Part shown: positions 34,051 to 48,085 of the stretch, piece by piece
Layout of the letters: each line of letters begins with the position of its first letter
Position numbering within the stretch: position 1 is the stretch's first letter
NCBI GenBank assembly: GCA_022577435.1
Contig: JAKOON010000021.1
Location: 9,014,199 to 9,078,198, forward strand
Origin: Embiotoca jacksoni
Lineage: Eukaryota; Chordata; Actinopteri; Embiotocidae
Direction: 5' to 3'
Length of the DNA stretch: 64,000 nucleotides
Made by a program: the position numbers and the translations under genes
The notes under the pieces: model-generated
Seen by the model: only the letters and a program-made list of their open reading frames with translations
What the model was told of the DNA's origin: nothing
The model's database searches: none

Positions 34051-37000
34051 TATATATATATATATATATATACATACATACATAAAGGAAGTTTTATACG
34101 TAATACAAAAATTACAGTTGGTATGAATATGAAGATAACAAAGTGAGAAAGTCAAGAGAGGGAAATCAGACCAGAAGAGTTCTTTAACAAAGATGATAGT
34201 GATACATGTCAACAAATCAGGAGAGTGAGAACACAAAGCTTCAGTTTTCAATCTGAGATCTTCATGCAGCTGTTTGAAGATAACGGAAACGATGTGGTGT
34301 CAACTCATTTAAAGGTGTTAGTTTTGTTTTGCAGCATTACAAGCAGCACAGGACATCCACTGAAAACAGCAGGTGCACTAAACATGTGATCATTTGGAAA
34401 GAGATAAATGGTCACTGAGTTATGACCCTTTAATAATGTACCAGGTTCTGAAGTTAACAGTTCACAATGCTAACAGTTATCGTAGGTTCATATATTTGGA
34501 TTGTGGCAACAAAATGCAATCCCCCAAATCTGAACTTGATTGATCTCAAAAAAATACTTCATCTTCAGGTTTAACATTGCAGGAGCATACTTCAGCAAGT
34601 CAGCTGTAAATAAGTGGGACTTCCACTTTGGCTACATTTTTATGTAAATCACCTGAATGCGACTCAGCGTGAGAAGTTCAAAGAGAAAAACCAGGAGATA
34701 GAATTTGAGGAAGCACTGATAACAAAAATGACTTGGCTCCATGTTGAGTCACAGTGAAATGCTACCTGATCAGTGCAGATGTATTAAAAATGAAAATGAA
34801 CAGACATTTAAACAGAAATGTTGTTTTTTTTTAAACATGAATAACTGTTTGTGAAGTATAAGTAGAAATGGAGGAGTGTGCTAGCTCATTAAAAGAATAT
34901 AAAACTTAACACAAAAGTTAATTAAATGTCATGTAACTTCATACAAAGGATAAGAAGGATCGTCTCTGTCAGTCAGTCTCTTTTCATGATTTCTCCAAAG
35001 ACATTCGGTTGATTTAAAGAGTATGAAAAGATGCAGAAAAATAGATTAAAAAAAATAAATAAAAATGCACTGCACATAGGCAGGATAAGCAAAAATGCAA
35101 GTACAGTTTTTGCATGTTAAAAGGGGCAAAGTCTCCAGTAGACCGTCTTATAAAAAATGCAGGGCACACAAAAACCTAAAGCAGCAGGAATGTAAACTGT
35201 ATACGGTTTGCGTTCCTGCTTACCTCATCAAAAACTCCAGATAGAGCAACTAAACATGATAATCATCATTTCGATGAAAGAATACAAAGAGGAAGGAGCG
35301 TTTTAAATTGGGGACATGCAGCAAAAAAGTTCTTAAATCGATTTCTAGATATGCATTCGTTTGTTTCTATAACATAAAATTCAGAATAAAAGCAAAGAAT
35401 TTAAGATGGAAGTGAGAGAAGGCTTCAAAAATAATAAGTCGGACACTTGCATGCTTCATTTGGAACACAAACTAAAATATCTGAGTCATTGGTGTGAATT
35501 CTGATTAACATCGTCTGGATCGCACCTTTAACCAAACAAAAAACAGAATCAGAAAACCAAGTTCACGCCAGAATAGACTTGCTGCAGATGGTTAGTCAAA
35601 TTTGGTAAAAGAAAAAAAGGAAGCATGAGTAAAACAGAGAGCAATGAAAAATGGCCCAAAATCAGTCACTAGGCAAAGTTTGCAAAAGTCTGGGTGAGCT
35701 AAAGACATTTGATATATTGAGATATTCTAATGCACAACATCGAGAGGTGGACGGACAAAAGCAAAAAGAGGGAATTGTGTATTAAAAAGACTGAAACGTG
35801 GGATCATATTTGCTTCATATAAACTGAACTAGAATACATGTTTGTGTGAAATCAGGACAGCGGATTTGCTCCTTCCATTTGTAGCACATTAGGAAGAGAC
35901 TTTTTTTTCCCCCCAGGAGACAGACTTGAAAAACTGTGAAGGTATCCTTTATGTATGTCATAAAAACATCTTATCTGGCATCATAAGAAGTGCATGCTAA
36001 CCCCAACAGTAGCAGAAGTAGACCAGCAGATGGAGACAGCCTGCAGTATATGACAAGACAAGGTGTTCAGTGCAGGATCAACAACGACTTCCCATCTTAT
36101 CTCTGTTTTTCTTGTCGTAGATGGCGGTGGATTTCATGCCCAATTTCTCTTTTCAGTCCTCTTTTTATATCCTAGAAACACTCTGCTCATCAATGTCAAT
36201 CCCACAGCAGAAAAGTGAAACGTTTTCTTTTACAGTGGTACGAAACTGAAAGATTCAACATTTAGAAATAGGTTCAGGTAGAGGTTTGGAGAGGATGAAA
36301 GGAGCCGTACTATGAGACAAGTGTATGAACATGTATGATCAAAGGGCAGAGCTGACATGCTGTGCAGAGCCACTGGAATTCCTACTGGACCACTGAACAA
36401 TGTGTCCACCCACAGGAGGTATCTTTGTTAGATCAAACACGCCGCGCAGCACCTTTACTTTAGTCTGTGTTACCACAGCGGTGCAGGCGGTATCTCTGGT
36501 CTCAGCCGTGTTGAGAAAGGCTTGGTTCATTATAGAATTGGAGAAAAACTGGGTCTGATTTTGGTGCCGTCATGTTGTTCCACTAAAAATGAACCAACTG
36601 CTATCATGTCTACCAGATGGCCACAAGGTACCTATTTGATCCTGTTAACGTTCAAGGAATGGCAGACCCGACGGCACAACCACGACAGGAAAACTCAAAT
36701 GAACTGAACAAGGGGGAAGGAGAGCGCAGGCACTAAATCCACCAGAGCAGGGAGGGAAGGATAACGAGGGTGAAACAAATCATGGCGGGGCACATAAGGT
36801 GTGACAGGTGTGATCAAGTAAGCAGATTAACTGTGGTGTCAGTGTAGCAACCTGTTTCGACAGCTCTGCCTGTGGTCTTTAATATGTTCCTGCTCCCGTG
36901 TCACACAATTCAATTATAATCATTCTCCAGGTAGATCAATTACTCTGGTAAGGTTTAAAAAGTTGATCTCGTCAGTTGTAAAATTAGTAACTAAAGCTGT

Positions 37001-38884
37001 TATAGTCAATATTGATGATTGATCTGGATTACTTGACTACTATTATGTGAGATGGGTCACTTGTAGTGATGTCGCAACAGAAAATGAACACCAAACTATT
37101 CCCCTCAGTTTTATCAAATATTTTTGTGCCTTTTGGCCCATTGTTTTGTTTTTTTGGAGCTCATGACTTCACTGTTTTCCATGCTTCACTCTCACCGCTG
37201 TCATTTTAGGCAGCTGTTTTCAGCGAAGCTGTAAAAACCAGCTGTCCACTACCTGCCCAGCATCAGACATACAGACATGACTAGCCTAAGGTAGCGACCA
37301 ACTAGTGCACATAGTGAAGCGTTTAACCTTAAAGACTTTTCCTTCCAAAGTTAACGGAGGCCAAATAAAAAAAGAACTAAGAGTGTCTATTGGACCCATT
37401 TTTTAAAATAAGTGTTCACAGACACAGCTTGTGCTCCTGATTTTAATGTTAATGTTGCATCGTATCTCCTGGTTGTGTAAAAAGGGGACTGTTTGCTAAT
37501 AAATAAGTTATTAATTAGTTATTAAGTCATAATATATCGGTTATAAATAACGGTAGCTTCACTCCAGAAAATTGACATTCAACCTCAGTTGTTTCCCTTA
37601 AATGGGGCTATTTGACTGTATGTGTCATGTTAACTTTGCACTTTCACGAATTCGGACTCATACAACATAGCATATAGGAGGGCAAGCTGCACGAGCCTCC
37701 AACAGCTTTCTAAATAAATATCGGTTTTACATGAATCACTTCAAACACTCACATCCGAGTTTGAAAAAACCCCGACAGCTGCCTCTTGGAGGGTCCGTTA
37801 TGTTGAACTTTATAAAGATCTACATGTGGGTCAACATGCCGGAGCTATCTGTTAAAATAATTTCAGAAGAAGCTGATACCATTGATTACTTGTGAGAGAA
37901 GAATGTGAAAGCTTTAAAAGCCTACTTTTCTGTAGTACAGTTGTCACAAACAAAACTAAGCCTTGTAACACCGCCTCGGTGCTGCTAAATTTGTCTGAAG
38001 TAGCAAATATTTTGGGTGTATGAAGGCCTTCTCAAAACAAATTGAAAGGGTGTGATAGTCACGCTGAAAAAGTGTAATAGTCACGTCTCGGAGAGTTTTA
38101 CTTTAGTCTGATTTAGCCTTAGGAACCTCAGATTTCCTCCACTGGTTCTAGTTTGGGCTACTTGCTTGAACTTGGTTCTGGTTTAACTCCAACTAGTCAA
38201 CACAATTTTTCAGCAGCATTTTTAATGGTAATTTTTCCATCTGGTTTAAAAGGTCGTAGTGTACATGGAGAAGCTTGACCGTACCCTGCCAAACCCATTT
38301 AAAGAAGTCTGTGGGAATGTGATTTTTTTTTTTTTTTTTTACAGCGACATTCAAACTCAATTCTCCCACAACTTGTATGTATGCTGGCTAAAACTGAATG
38401 TGAGAATTATCTCTCTACGTTGTGTATTTAATCCTCATCTCCATCCTCTCACCTGCTGCCACCACAATACAACACCCCCAAGCACGACATTCATTACAGA
38501 ATACATTACTTGCTCTCAGTGGAATTGAGTCCTCAGCACTGCAGATTGGCAGTGTGATCAGAGCCGTGAGTCATACGGAGGCGACTCAGGCAGGAGAGAA
38601 AATTAGAAGTGGTGAGGGAATGCGGTCGTGAATAAGCTCCCCTCTTTGTGGAAGGTTTTAGATTGAGTTTCACCTGCTTGTGCGTCTCAGGGAAAGTCTA
38701 AATAAAGACACATTTAAGCAAAAAAAAAACAAAAAACCCCAAAAACCACATTTCATATGATTTTGTCACAATGATCCTAACATAGAAATAACAGATTATC
38801 AGCTCCAATTTGAAACTAGATTCTGGATCTTTCTAAGCATTAAATTGGTGGATTTTGTAAAGCAAAATTCTAGTATTTTTCTAC
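34051..38884. other. Gene-free AT-rich intergenic stretch
   Basis: Starts with a (TA)n run against the Tc1 end. No coding exon recognised. A segment at 36690-36860 (AATCATGGCGGGGCACATAA and GTGACAGGTGTGATCAAG) looks like a dispersed fish repeat. Confidence 0.55.
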
Positions 38885-39960
38885 TGGGGTTGAGCTGACC
38901 GCGTCCTTTCCCTTCCTCTCGTACCTTCGACTGTCAGGTTGGCAGAGCTGTGGATTTCTGTTAACGCTTTTGGCATCATGTCTGCCCTCTCCCTATCTGA
39001 CGCTGCTGTTTCCTCCCCTCTTTTCAATACTGGATGCTGCCGTACTCTTTTAATTCCTCTCATGCTTCTAATCATCCCCCAAATCTGTCCCACAGGTGTC
39101 GATCTCCCAATTCTGCTACAATAATTCCACCAGCTTTCCCTTTTGACTTTCCGAATGATTCTCCAAACTCTTGCTTGCGCTTGTTTGTACTGTATTAAAT
39201 TATGGAAATGATGTGATCTTTTTTTTTTAATAATTTAAGAGCTTTGTTTCTTTCTTTCTTTCACTGCTCTCCCACACTCATCTGTCCACCGGGGGACAAG
39301 CTTTCTTTTCATCCTTCCTTTACTTTTAGCAATTGTTTGATTTGCCGCTTCCAGTATTGTAAATTTCATTTTTGTATCAATCTCGTCAATATCTTCATTT
39401 AAGTCTATTTTATCCATTTCTTGCTCACATATATGTTTGAAAAGTTCCCACTTTGCCCTACTAAATACCCATTTACCTACCATATCTCCCTGTTATTGGA
39501 AAATGATCACTGCCCACTGATGTTCCATCTTCTACCTCCCACTCACATATCCCTGCTAAATTCCTAGATACAATAGTTAAATCCAGTGCAGACGTGTTCC
39601 CCTGTGTCTAATCTAACATCCACATCTAATCTCGTCCCTCTACCATCATTTAAGCAAACCAAATTATCTTATAATAATATCTTATTATAGTCTCCCCACT
39701 CTGGTCCATTCACAACACAGCTGTGCCGACCCACCACGGTTTTCTTCAGATCACTGTGTTTCCCCATTTTGGAAACTTCTCCTTTTCGACCTGCACCTGA
39801 CAGACGTGCCTTTATGACAGGATCATCTGTCAGGTTCCTCCGACTGTTTTGTTGTATAGTTTTCACCATCCAACCTCTCCGATCATTCCCGGTGCTCCTC
39901 TCAAATGTTCCGACTAGCAACACCGGCCATCCAGCGTATCTTCTTTCTTCTCCATGCAAC
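38885..39960 (-). mobile_element. I/Nimb-like non-LTR retrotransposon fragment (endonuclease and linker)
   Basis: On the - strand, broken frames give NGPEWGDYNKIL, then CLNDGRGTRLDV, then GTSVGSDHFPI (the SDH motif of APE-type endonucleases), then SKGRMKRKLVPRWTDECGRA and the pre-RT linker IWGMIRSMRGIKR...YPVL-like segment ending ADMMPKALTEIHSSANL. No reverse transcriptase follows. Clade assignment (I/Nimb versus Jockey) is from memory of the linker style. Confidence 0.7.
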
Positions 39961-40571
39961 TCAGCTCATTTTCATTCATTGTCCCTTGTATTTCTATTCA
40001 CATCATTCCCTCTGTTCACCCACCCGGGGTCCCCCGTCTGTTTCTGGTTTCTCCCCACTGCTTTTTGCCACGCCCGCCTCACCTGTTCCCTGTTTTCAAT
40101 CTGCCCCCGGCTGTAGCCACTTCTTAATCAACCACGCTGTCTACTTGTCAGATGTTGATTCTTTGGTGGATTATAAATCAACAGCATGTCAAGGTTGTAC
40201 CCGTGTCTGGTTCTGTGTGTTTTGGACTAATCCTGTTGGTTTGTGTTGCGTATATCCTCGTGTGTCTGTCGCCCCTTTGGCTCCTAATTCCTGTGAATCG
40301 CGACCTGTGGCTTCTCTCGACTGCTATCTTTAAAATGTGACATTAATACGATCTACAGGTAGAAAAGCCACTACAGTAGGACAATTGATAAGTTTCAGGT
40401 TGGAAAATACCCAAATTTCTCTTAAAACTGGTTTTAAACTGTTAACTGAGTGTGAACTGGATCCTTGTGATAAAAATCCAAGATACATTTGTTTTGCAAC
40501 CAGATTTTACCAGGTTATAACCCTACATGATAGTTTGTTTTATTCTCAAATCAGCTATTTTATCCTTTACA

Positions 40572-40616
40572 AGGTTAATTTAACCCTGTTCAGGATAAAG
40601 CGGGTATAGATAATGG
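40572..40616 (+). mobile_element. LINE 3' tail fragment (GGATGGATGG type)
   Basis: CAGGATAAAGCGGGTATAGA followed by TAATGGATGGATGGA, close to the 3' end of a widespread fish LINE family. Only the tail is recognisable. Confidence 0.55.
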
Positions 40617-41574
40617 ATGGATGGAAGGTTAATCTACAACTGCTGAAGAAAGCTCACTCTGGACTGACTCATAAAATACCCCTGGTTTTAACCCTTTTCT
40701 TTAATTGAGGTTTAATTTCTGTTTCGTTAAACAACCTCATGTGTGCTCTCCATCTCTTTGTCCAACTCTGAGCCAGCCCGTGACGGAATAAATTATGGGA
40801 TTTAACTGTTTCTGTGTTTGGGAGTTCTTTCAAAGCCCCTCGAGGAATGCTGGCGCTCACTTAATCCCACACCGGGTATCATATGTAACAGTGTCTTCTG
40901 CACTGATGTGTTCAGGGGATCGAGGAAAAACATGGAGTTCCTCCAAGTAACGCATTCCTGGCGGATGTACACAGTTGGAATTCCAGGAACTTTGTGAGAT
41001 ACGCAGCCGTCAATGCACGCAACCTGTCGACACACACAGGCCACATTACACACGCTCGTACACTGACTCACAAATACACAGATTTGAGCATGGCCTGCAT
41101 TTTAATTGCAGAGACAAGGACATCGGTCTATCCATTACAATCATTGATCACATTATAATCTACAGTATGCAACAATAAAGAGTCACAAATAAACATCTGC
41201 TTTTGACATTATATCACACGAACATAAGCTATGTAAGCTGGAGGGGGGGGGGGAAAGCAGTGAAAGTGATATACAGCTCTGTTATGGTTTGGTCTGTGTC
41301 TGCAGAGCGCAAAGGCCTTTGGTTGCTTGGCTTTTGGGAGAAACATGTTACAATGTTGTTTTTGCTGTACACAGATGTCATCACATGATTTTATATTCAG
41401 TTTCAAGGCACATAGATAAAAGTAACAGCACAGAAAAGTACATATCCACGCCCGAAGCAGCTATGGCCAACTCGCCCGCAGTTTGTGTAGTCGGGATTTT
41501 AACGTGAAATTCATACAGACGCTGCTGATTATGCAACCTGCTATCACGGCCAAGCTTGAATTAGACACGACGGT

Positions 41575-41975
41575 CCACTCCAGGAAAACGTGAAATAGCC
41601 AGGCTTTGCCTTATCGAAGTGTGAAAGTTACACATTTTCCTGGTGTGAGCAAAAATGAAACCTACTGCATGCGTAGAGCCATGTGATTTACAGAATAATT
41701 TAACTTAGAAAAAAACATGGTTGGGGTTAGAAAACCAAAAAAAACTACTCGACAAAAACATTGTCACCTCCTGGATTCAACCCGCATCGTGCTGCATGGC
41801 AGTCTGTGAGTAATGTCGCCAAAAAAAATGTCCTTTGTTGCCTCTGTTTCAGGACCTTGGTCAGATGATCCCACGTCACATGACATTTCATGCGTGTAAG
41901 TTTCACACTTTAAAAATGTGGAACTGTCACTCCTAGACAGGCCAACGCGTGGCTATTTCACGCTTTGCTGTGATA
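41575..41975. mobile_element. MITE-like inverted-repeat element
   Basis: CGTGAAATAGCCAGGCTTTG near 41590 is mirrored by GCGTGGCTATTTCACGC near 41950. GTGTGAAAGTTACACATTTT near 41620 is mirrored by GTAAGTTTCACACTTT near 41900. No coding capacity. Ends are not sharply defined. Confidence 0.5.
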
Positions 41976-42982
41976 CTGGGTTTGATTATAACCTAAAAAA
42001 GATACAAAGTTGCACCTGCACCTAAATATGAAGCCAAACTAAAGTACCACTCTGTAGCTTTTCTTTCTGAGATGTATTCAGCTAAAACAAAGGTGGCACC
42101 CAGTAACATGTGTAACACTGGTTTTGGTCAGTGAGGTGTCGAAGAAGGTGGGATATGCAACCCTCTTCATGCAAGAACAAGCAGAGGATACCACAAATAC
42201 ATAGTTTACATCAACAGTGCATCCTCAGGAGTGCACGTAATAGCCCTTCGCAAATGAACGTAGGTTTCGAAAAAAAAGAAAAAAAAGAAGAAGAAATAGA
42301 GCGCAGGAGGGCGGAGGTTTCCCATTCCTCTGCTTCTGCCTCTCATCTGTACACTATACAATACAGTGAACATGGAGCCAAGGTACATGCCAACTCCTTT
42401 TTTTAGATAATGGCATAATTTCATAAGAGAAAGACACCGAGGTCTTGATTTCACAAAATGACAAAGAAAGCAGCTTTTCCAGGCGATGCCCCAGCGCTAC
42501 ATTTGCGTTGACTTTGGCACAAACTGTCTTTATCAGCATCTATTAAACATCAGAATGGTCCATTAAGTACATTTAAGTATGTCCAAACAGCCGGCGGCAG
42601 TGACATTAGTGTGCTTTCTTCAATATGGTTCACTATGTTTTCGGCTCAGTTCAGTTTGGGTGGGTTTAAAATGTGCGTCAGCGCATATTACTCTTCACCA
42701 GCTGAGCATGCCAACCAAACAGGGAGAGAGGAATAGATAGAAGAAACCCAGAGAGCGAAAGTAATTACCCGTGGATGATGGGAGAATAGTTGCACTGCAG
42801 ACTTGAAAAGTGCTAAATACCTGAAGAGAAATTGGACAGAAATTAAATGAGCTTCTCACTGTATCACACACACACACCTTGTTCACAAAGGTACACCAAT
42901 AAAAATACACAAAAATAATTGAATCATGTTTTTCGTTATTATAAATGAACATATTTCTGGTTGGGGGCGTCCCACTCATAAT

Positions 42983-43096
42983 GCCCTCGTTCTTGTACCG
43001 CTGTTGCTCATACGCAATCCAGTAGGTCACGATGACTCCACCGATGCAGAATTGGTTGCCCTCATTGTCGTATGCATGAGTCAGACCATGGCACAA
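42983..43096 (-). pseudogene. Possible M13 (neprilysin/ECE family) metallopeptidase exon relic
   Basis: Minus-strand frame CHGLTHAYDNEGNQF, then CIGGVIVTYW and EQQRYKNEG, aligns with the zinc-site exon of M13 peptidases (GHELTHxFDxxGxxxDxxGxLxxWW). The two zinc His (HGLTH) and the DxxG spacing match, but the catalytic Glu of HExxH is Gly. No flanking exons of such a gene and no clear splice sites are seen. This may be a retrocopy or exon fragment; chance similarity is not excluded. Confidence 0.4.
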
Positions 43097-43301
43097 GGAG
43101 CTTGCGTGCATGTGAGACATTGTGAGCAGCACATGAACCTACACGGGTGACTAAATATCTGCGAACATGACTGCAAACGTACGTATGTGTTTGACCTGTG
43201 ACTGAACCTGCTCGAAATAGGACCCACAGCCGTGACAACACAAAGAAAATGTCATGATAAACTATAGGCCGTGTTGCCCACTACCATCTATGACACGCCT
43301 A

Positions 43302-43336
<35 letters not shown>

Positions 43337-46300
43337 ACCTCTTATGATTGTCAACAGTAACCTCTCATGACAGGCCCCGTCTGCCTCCTCATCCCTTCTG
43401 ATTGCAACGATTGATGGTTTCTGACATGACTGATATACACTGCGGCATTTAGTTTACGACCTTATTACTGCTGTGAGGGCTTCGCAGTCGTTTGATAAAT
43501 CACGGTGAGGTCCACTGAGTACAAAAAGCCTGATATCTAAAATGGAATTTCGATGTCTGCTGCGGATGTAGATTCAGTCTGTTTTAAGGTTTCCAACTTT
43601 AGTTATTGTGACAAGGTTTTATGCCGTGGCTGCTTCAGCACTTGCTCTGCCGGGAGGTCGTAGCATCGTGGAGTCAGAACAGTTAGCTGCTTAACTTACC
43701 TAGTGCTGTGAACACCAAGCTAATTTCTGAAAGCCGATGCTGTTAAATAGTTTAGGTTCGAGCTCCCTCTATCTGGCGGCAACCGACAGCGACGTCACCC
43801 ATCGCTTCGTGAACCGCCCTTATGAAGCCACCAGTTTGACTTTTTTGTCGTAACCATCTTGCTGGCTAGGGCAAGCTGTGGGAGAGCGAGCGTTGGATCT
43901 GACTCAATCTGGTTAGAAACCCTACGACACCACGTCCAGCTTGCCTAGAGCGCAAATCTCACTGCAACACAGGCCTGTCAATCAAACAGACACGCCCCTA
44001 AACACAAGGTTTTCTGAGGCCGACTTTCTAATTATTGATCCGATTATTTTCAGATGGCCCGCCAGAAAACTGATAAGAGGGAGGGACTTTAGCAAGCAAC
44101 ACTATGAGAACTTGTAGAACAAAATGATTCGCTTTATATTTCATGAGAGAAGTTGAATGGACGTCTATTGAGCTGGAGGCTTTTTTTGGAGCTAACCCCT
44201 GGTGGCCCTCAGTGGTATTGCAGTTTATGGCACCTCTGCATTGGCCTTATTTTTCAGACCTGGAAGGTACGTCCACTTTTATATTCAGTCTGTCTTAGTA
44301 TTCTTCTTCTTTTTTTACATACTAACAGTCTAAAGCCATGCAGGTGTCCCACTGCCAACATTAGAATGCTAACATGCTAACATTGTCAGTAGCCTAGTGG
44401 TGTGTTTATTCTGTTCACCATCTTTGTTTAGAGTGGTATTATGCAAGCATTTCCCGAGACTTGGAAAGCCCCTAATTCTAGAAGCAAAACCTCCATTTAT
44501 CCTTCCCATTAACCATGTCAAGTACTCCGAAGTTGGGGCCCTTCAACAACATAAAAAAAAAACATTAGAAACAACTCTCAATGTTATATAAAGATATCAT
44601 TAAGTCAAGCGCAGAGCGAAAAATGATGTGGTTGAGGACATTTGAAAATGTAAACTGTAGTCTGAGTCAGTTTATTTATAAATTCTGGGTAAATTTTAGG
44701 TATAGATTCAGAAACTATGGCATTGTGTTTTGGGACTCAACTGTAGGCTTTTTCCATCTTGCGAAGGGCTCACTGCATATGTGGAAACATTTTCTCAGTT
44801 CAAAATGTAAAACAATCCAAGGCACACTGCTTCATCTGAATCTGATCCTGATGGAGACGTGGGGGTCGCAATGCATTGGTCATTTTAATACATATTGACA
44901 CCTAAAATAAAGGCATTGTCATTTTCCGCAAACCCTACAGTGTGCCCTGGACTGTTTTGAAGGAAACTTGTGATCTAAACAAAGACCCAGCAGCACTGGC
45001 CGAGACTGATGGATCATTGTCCTTAGACCTGTCAGGAATTTACAGAAACAAAGTTGAAATAATGGTGTCCGTAACATAAACCGTAACATCATCTAGGAGA
45101 GGCCTGTGTTTTTATGTTTAGCAATTTTGAAACATCATTTAAAGACTACAGATGGGAATAAACACGTCCGGAATCAATGATACCTTTCCAGCTGTGGCCA
45201 ACGGGCATTAACAGTAGTTTTGCAGGTATTTGTTTGTAAATTAAGGTATTGGCCTTAAAAAATAAAAAGCACAACCTGATGATGATAAATGGAAAGTTAA
45301 GGGATCAAAGTCATTACATTTCATCTTAAGTCATATGGTAAGCAGACAGACCAACACTGCCATCATTTGTGCCACAAAAGAAGCCTCTCATTATATAGAG
45401 AGTTGGGATATAGTAGATTTGTGAGTACACTTGACTATAGCTGCCTGCTTATTACTTTCACTTTTCAAAGTGTATTGAATGCAGCTGAGAGTAACAGCTC
45501 CAATCAGTTAAGGTCCTGTTTATAGCAATATGTTTGTTATATTTGTAACAATAACAGTGAAGTAGTGGTCATAGGTATCCATAGCAACAAACAACACTGG
45601 GTCCCGCAGCAAGGTTGGTAACTGTAAACACCATCCACACGTTGTTTATGACTTCCCTGTGACCTGATAATGTTATCAGTGGGAGCATACAGTTCATTGA
45701 CCAATATGTGACCTTGATGGGAAAGTCCTTCATGACGATCCTATGTGGACATGTGAAGACGAACTTTTGAAGAGGAACTTTGGTCATTTGTGTCCTTCTT
45801 CGTTGGTTGAAAGCTTCATCGCTGCATGATTAGTGAACATGGTCGGATGTGGTCAGAAACGTGCTGTGTTGCACCTCTAATCACACCCAACAGGGGTGTC
45901 ACCAGATCATCGTCATCACTGCACGGGACGCCGAGCGCTATTTACTATGCAGGATATATGCTGCCCTCAAATGGAAGTGGTGAGCTCACGGCGACCACTC
46001 GGGAAGTCGTGTCTTGAGAACACCGCTTCTCGGCAACAGCGACATGGATGGCATCGAGAAGCGTCAGTGGCTAACAAGTGAACAAGCCTGCAAGCGGGTA
46101 ACGTAATGGAGGAAATGCAAAAGCATAATGACAAAGGGAAAGAAATAACGTAACATTACAGTATATTAACTTATCATCACGCGAACAACGATACCAGAGC
46201 CTCCGCCATTTTCTAAAACGTCAACATAATTCCAAAGTCTGAGGTCATGAATACCACGAGAGGGCATAGTTCATGTCTCATCTCGTGAACACGGAAAATA

Positions 46301-48085
46301 CGAACCCATTTGAAGGCAGCAATAGTCTGTGTTACAAACTAAAGGTGTGGAACTTGAAACATTCAACACACAGGAAAGGTCTGACGAAATAAACTGCCCA
46401 CTTGCATCTTGGGAAATGTAGAATCTGTTATCTTTGGAGATTAAAGTGTAGGACAGCTCGGCTCCTGCTGCTTTGATTTTGAACATTCTTTTAAAAATTT
46501 GTGTGCAGTGAGTTTATGGACGGGCAAAATAAAATTACTGGGGTGCACCTGTAAGCTTTCACGGTCATTACACCGCTAATTAGCATTTGAGATCAACCAA
46601 ACACGCAAAAAATTGATTGTATGTAAACACAGCAGTTATTCTGAGTCACTTGTACCCGCGAGCCAGCAACTTCCTATACGTACAAATCTTTGCTCTCTTC
46701 CTGTATTCATGCAGCTCCCTTCTACCTTTAAAACTTTTTTTTCCATTCGTGTTCTGTTATCGATCTTCAGCTCTTTCAATGTCTTGCTCTCCATCTCTAC
46801 CCGGTCTCCCTCCCTGGTGGACTACATAACACAACTTCCGACCTTCAGTGAAATTTTGGATCGTTGCAAGCACACGCTGGCTCAATCAAATGTGACTCTG
46901 AGGGTCACATTTCAACATGAAATCAGGAACTCGTACCTTGTCAAAACACAGCACTGTACAAGTAGATAGGGGCTCCTTAAAACAGTGCAAGGAGCAGCTA
47001 TTGTAAAGATCAGGATGCAGTATAAAGTACATATGATGGGATTCACAAACTAAATATCTCAAGAATTCAGAATGTTACAGCAGGGTTTGCCTTTCAGCCG
47101 GAGGCTGACAGAAAACTATTTGCTATATACAAAGTCAAACAGTTTTGGAGGAGCAAAGTTAGAGCATCTGCAGTGGTGATTTCCCATCCTTCAACTTAAG
47201 TCAATAATCCGAGATGTTAAATTCAAGAGTTTATAGATCAGTGCGGCTTCTCCTCTGAAAAGGCCAGCTAAAGTGAAAAGAGCATCCATATGTTTACCGG
47301 GAAATGAAAGGGCTTTGCCTTTTTTTTGTTGCCCTTTTCATGTAGGACCAGGTGAATCATCTGATATTAATAAAATATGACCTGTTCATCTTTGGGTTGT
47401 GGTTTCAGATTCTTATTTTTGAAAGGCTCTCGAGAACTACGGAGATGGCCACTGAAATGTTTGGCCGATTTCTTCAGTGGTATTTCCACATTCAGACAAA
47501 ATCTATGCTCAACCTTCTTATTTCTTAAAGAAGTAAAAAAAAAAAAAAAAAATCTAAAAAAAAAATCCATCAAGCAGGGCATGGGTGGTGCTCCATCGCC
47601 TCAGACCTCTCTCTACCCGAGGTGAACTAGCCCCGGTATTTCTTCATTGCGCCCACAGCAGTCCACTCTCAGATGTTGCGTATTGATATGGATTTTGGTT
47701 CCATCAGCATCACTGACCACTCAATACAAGCCTCAAGCTGGGACACAGAAACAGTGCTCTTATGAATGTTTGCTTTCACTTTTTGTACAGCGTTGAACAT
47801 CAGTCAAAATATATATTTGCTCCGCCTCAGGGTTAACTAGCTCATTAACCCAATTATCAAAAGTTTTGAGCTGGAGTCAATGTACTTTCCCTGACCTCTG
47901 AAAACCCCTTCGGAAACTGTTTGTTTTTCTCTTGCACTTTGCTCATGTGTCAGTGTTCAGGAGCAACTATTACATCATCCTCAGGTCACTAGCAGTGCAT
48001 TTGCAGCCCATCAATCTGGAAGCTCCAACTACCACTGCTCTGTCTCTCTTCCCTCCCTGGATGCCACCGCCGGCTCCTTTGGCCC
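43097..48085. other. Intergenic stretch downstream of sstr2
   Basis: Contains a (GT)n at 43305-43334 and repeat family A copy 1. Repeat-like DNA at 45870-46490 resembles fish dispersed sequences. No gene recognised; the sstr2 3'UTR must begin at 48085 on the - strand, but no clear polyadenylation signal was assigned. Confidence 0.5.
43785..44274 (+). mobile_element. Dispersed repeat family A, copy 1 (interrupted)
   Basis: The left part has CGACGTCACCC, TGAACCGCCCTTATGAAGCC and AACCATCTTGCTGG. The right part (44193-44274) has GGTGGCCCTCAGTGGTATTG and TTTTTCAGACCTGGAAGGTA. About 250 bp of other DNA separates them. Same order as the copies at 55.9 and 56.8 kb. Confidence 0.7.

Larger units (their letters stand above)
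39961..42980. other. Intergenic stretch with small repeats
   Basis: Holds pyrimidine-rich repeat-like DNA at 39990-40330, a LINE tail at 40572-40616, and the inverted-repeat element at 41575-41975 enclosing a tRNA-like word (GGATTCAACCC). No gene recognised. Confidence 0.5.
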
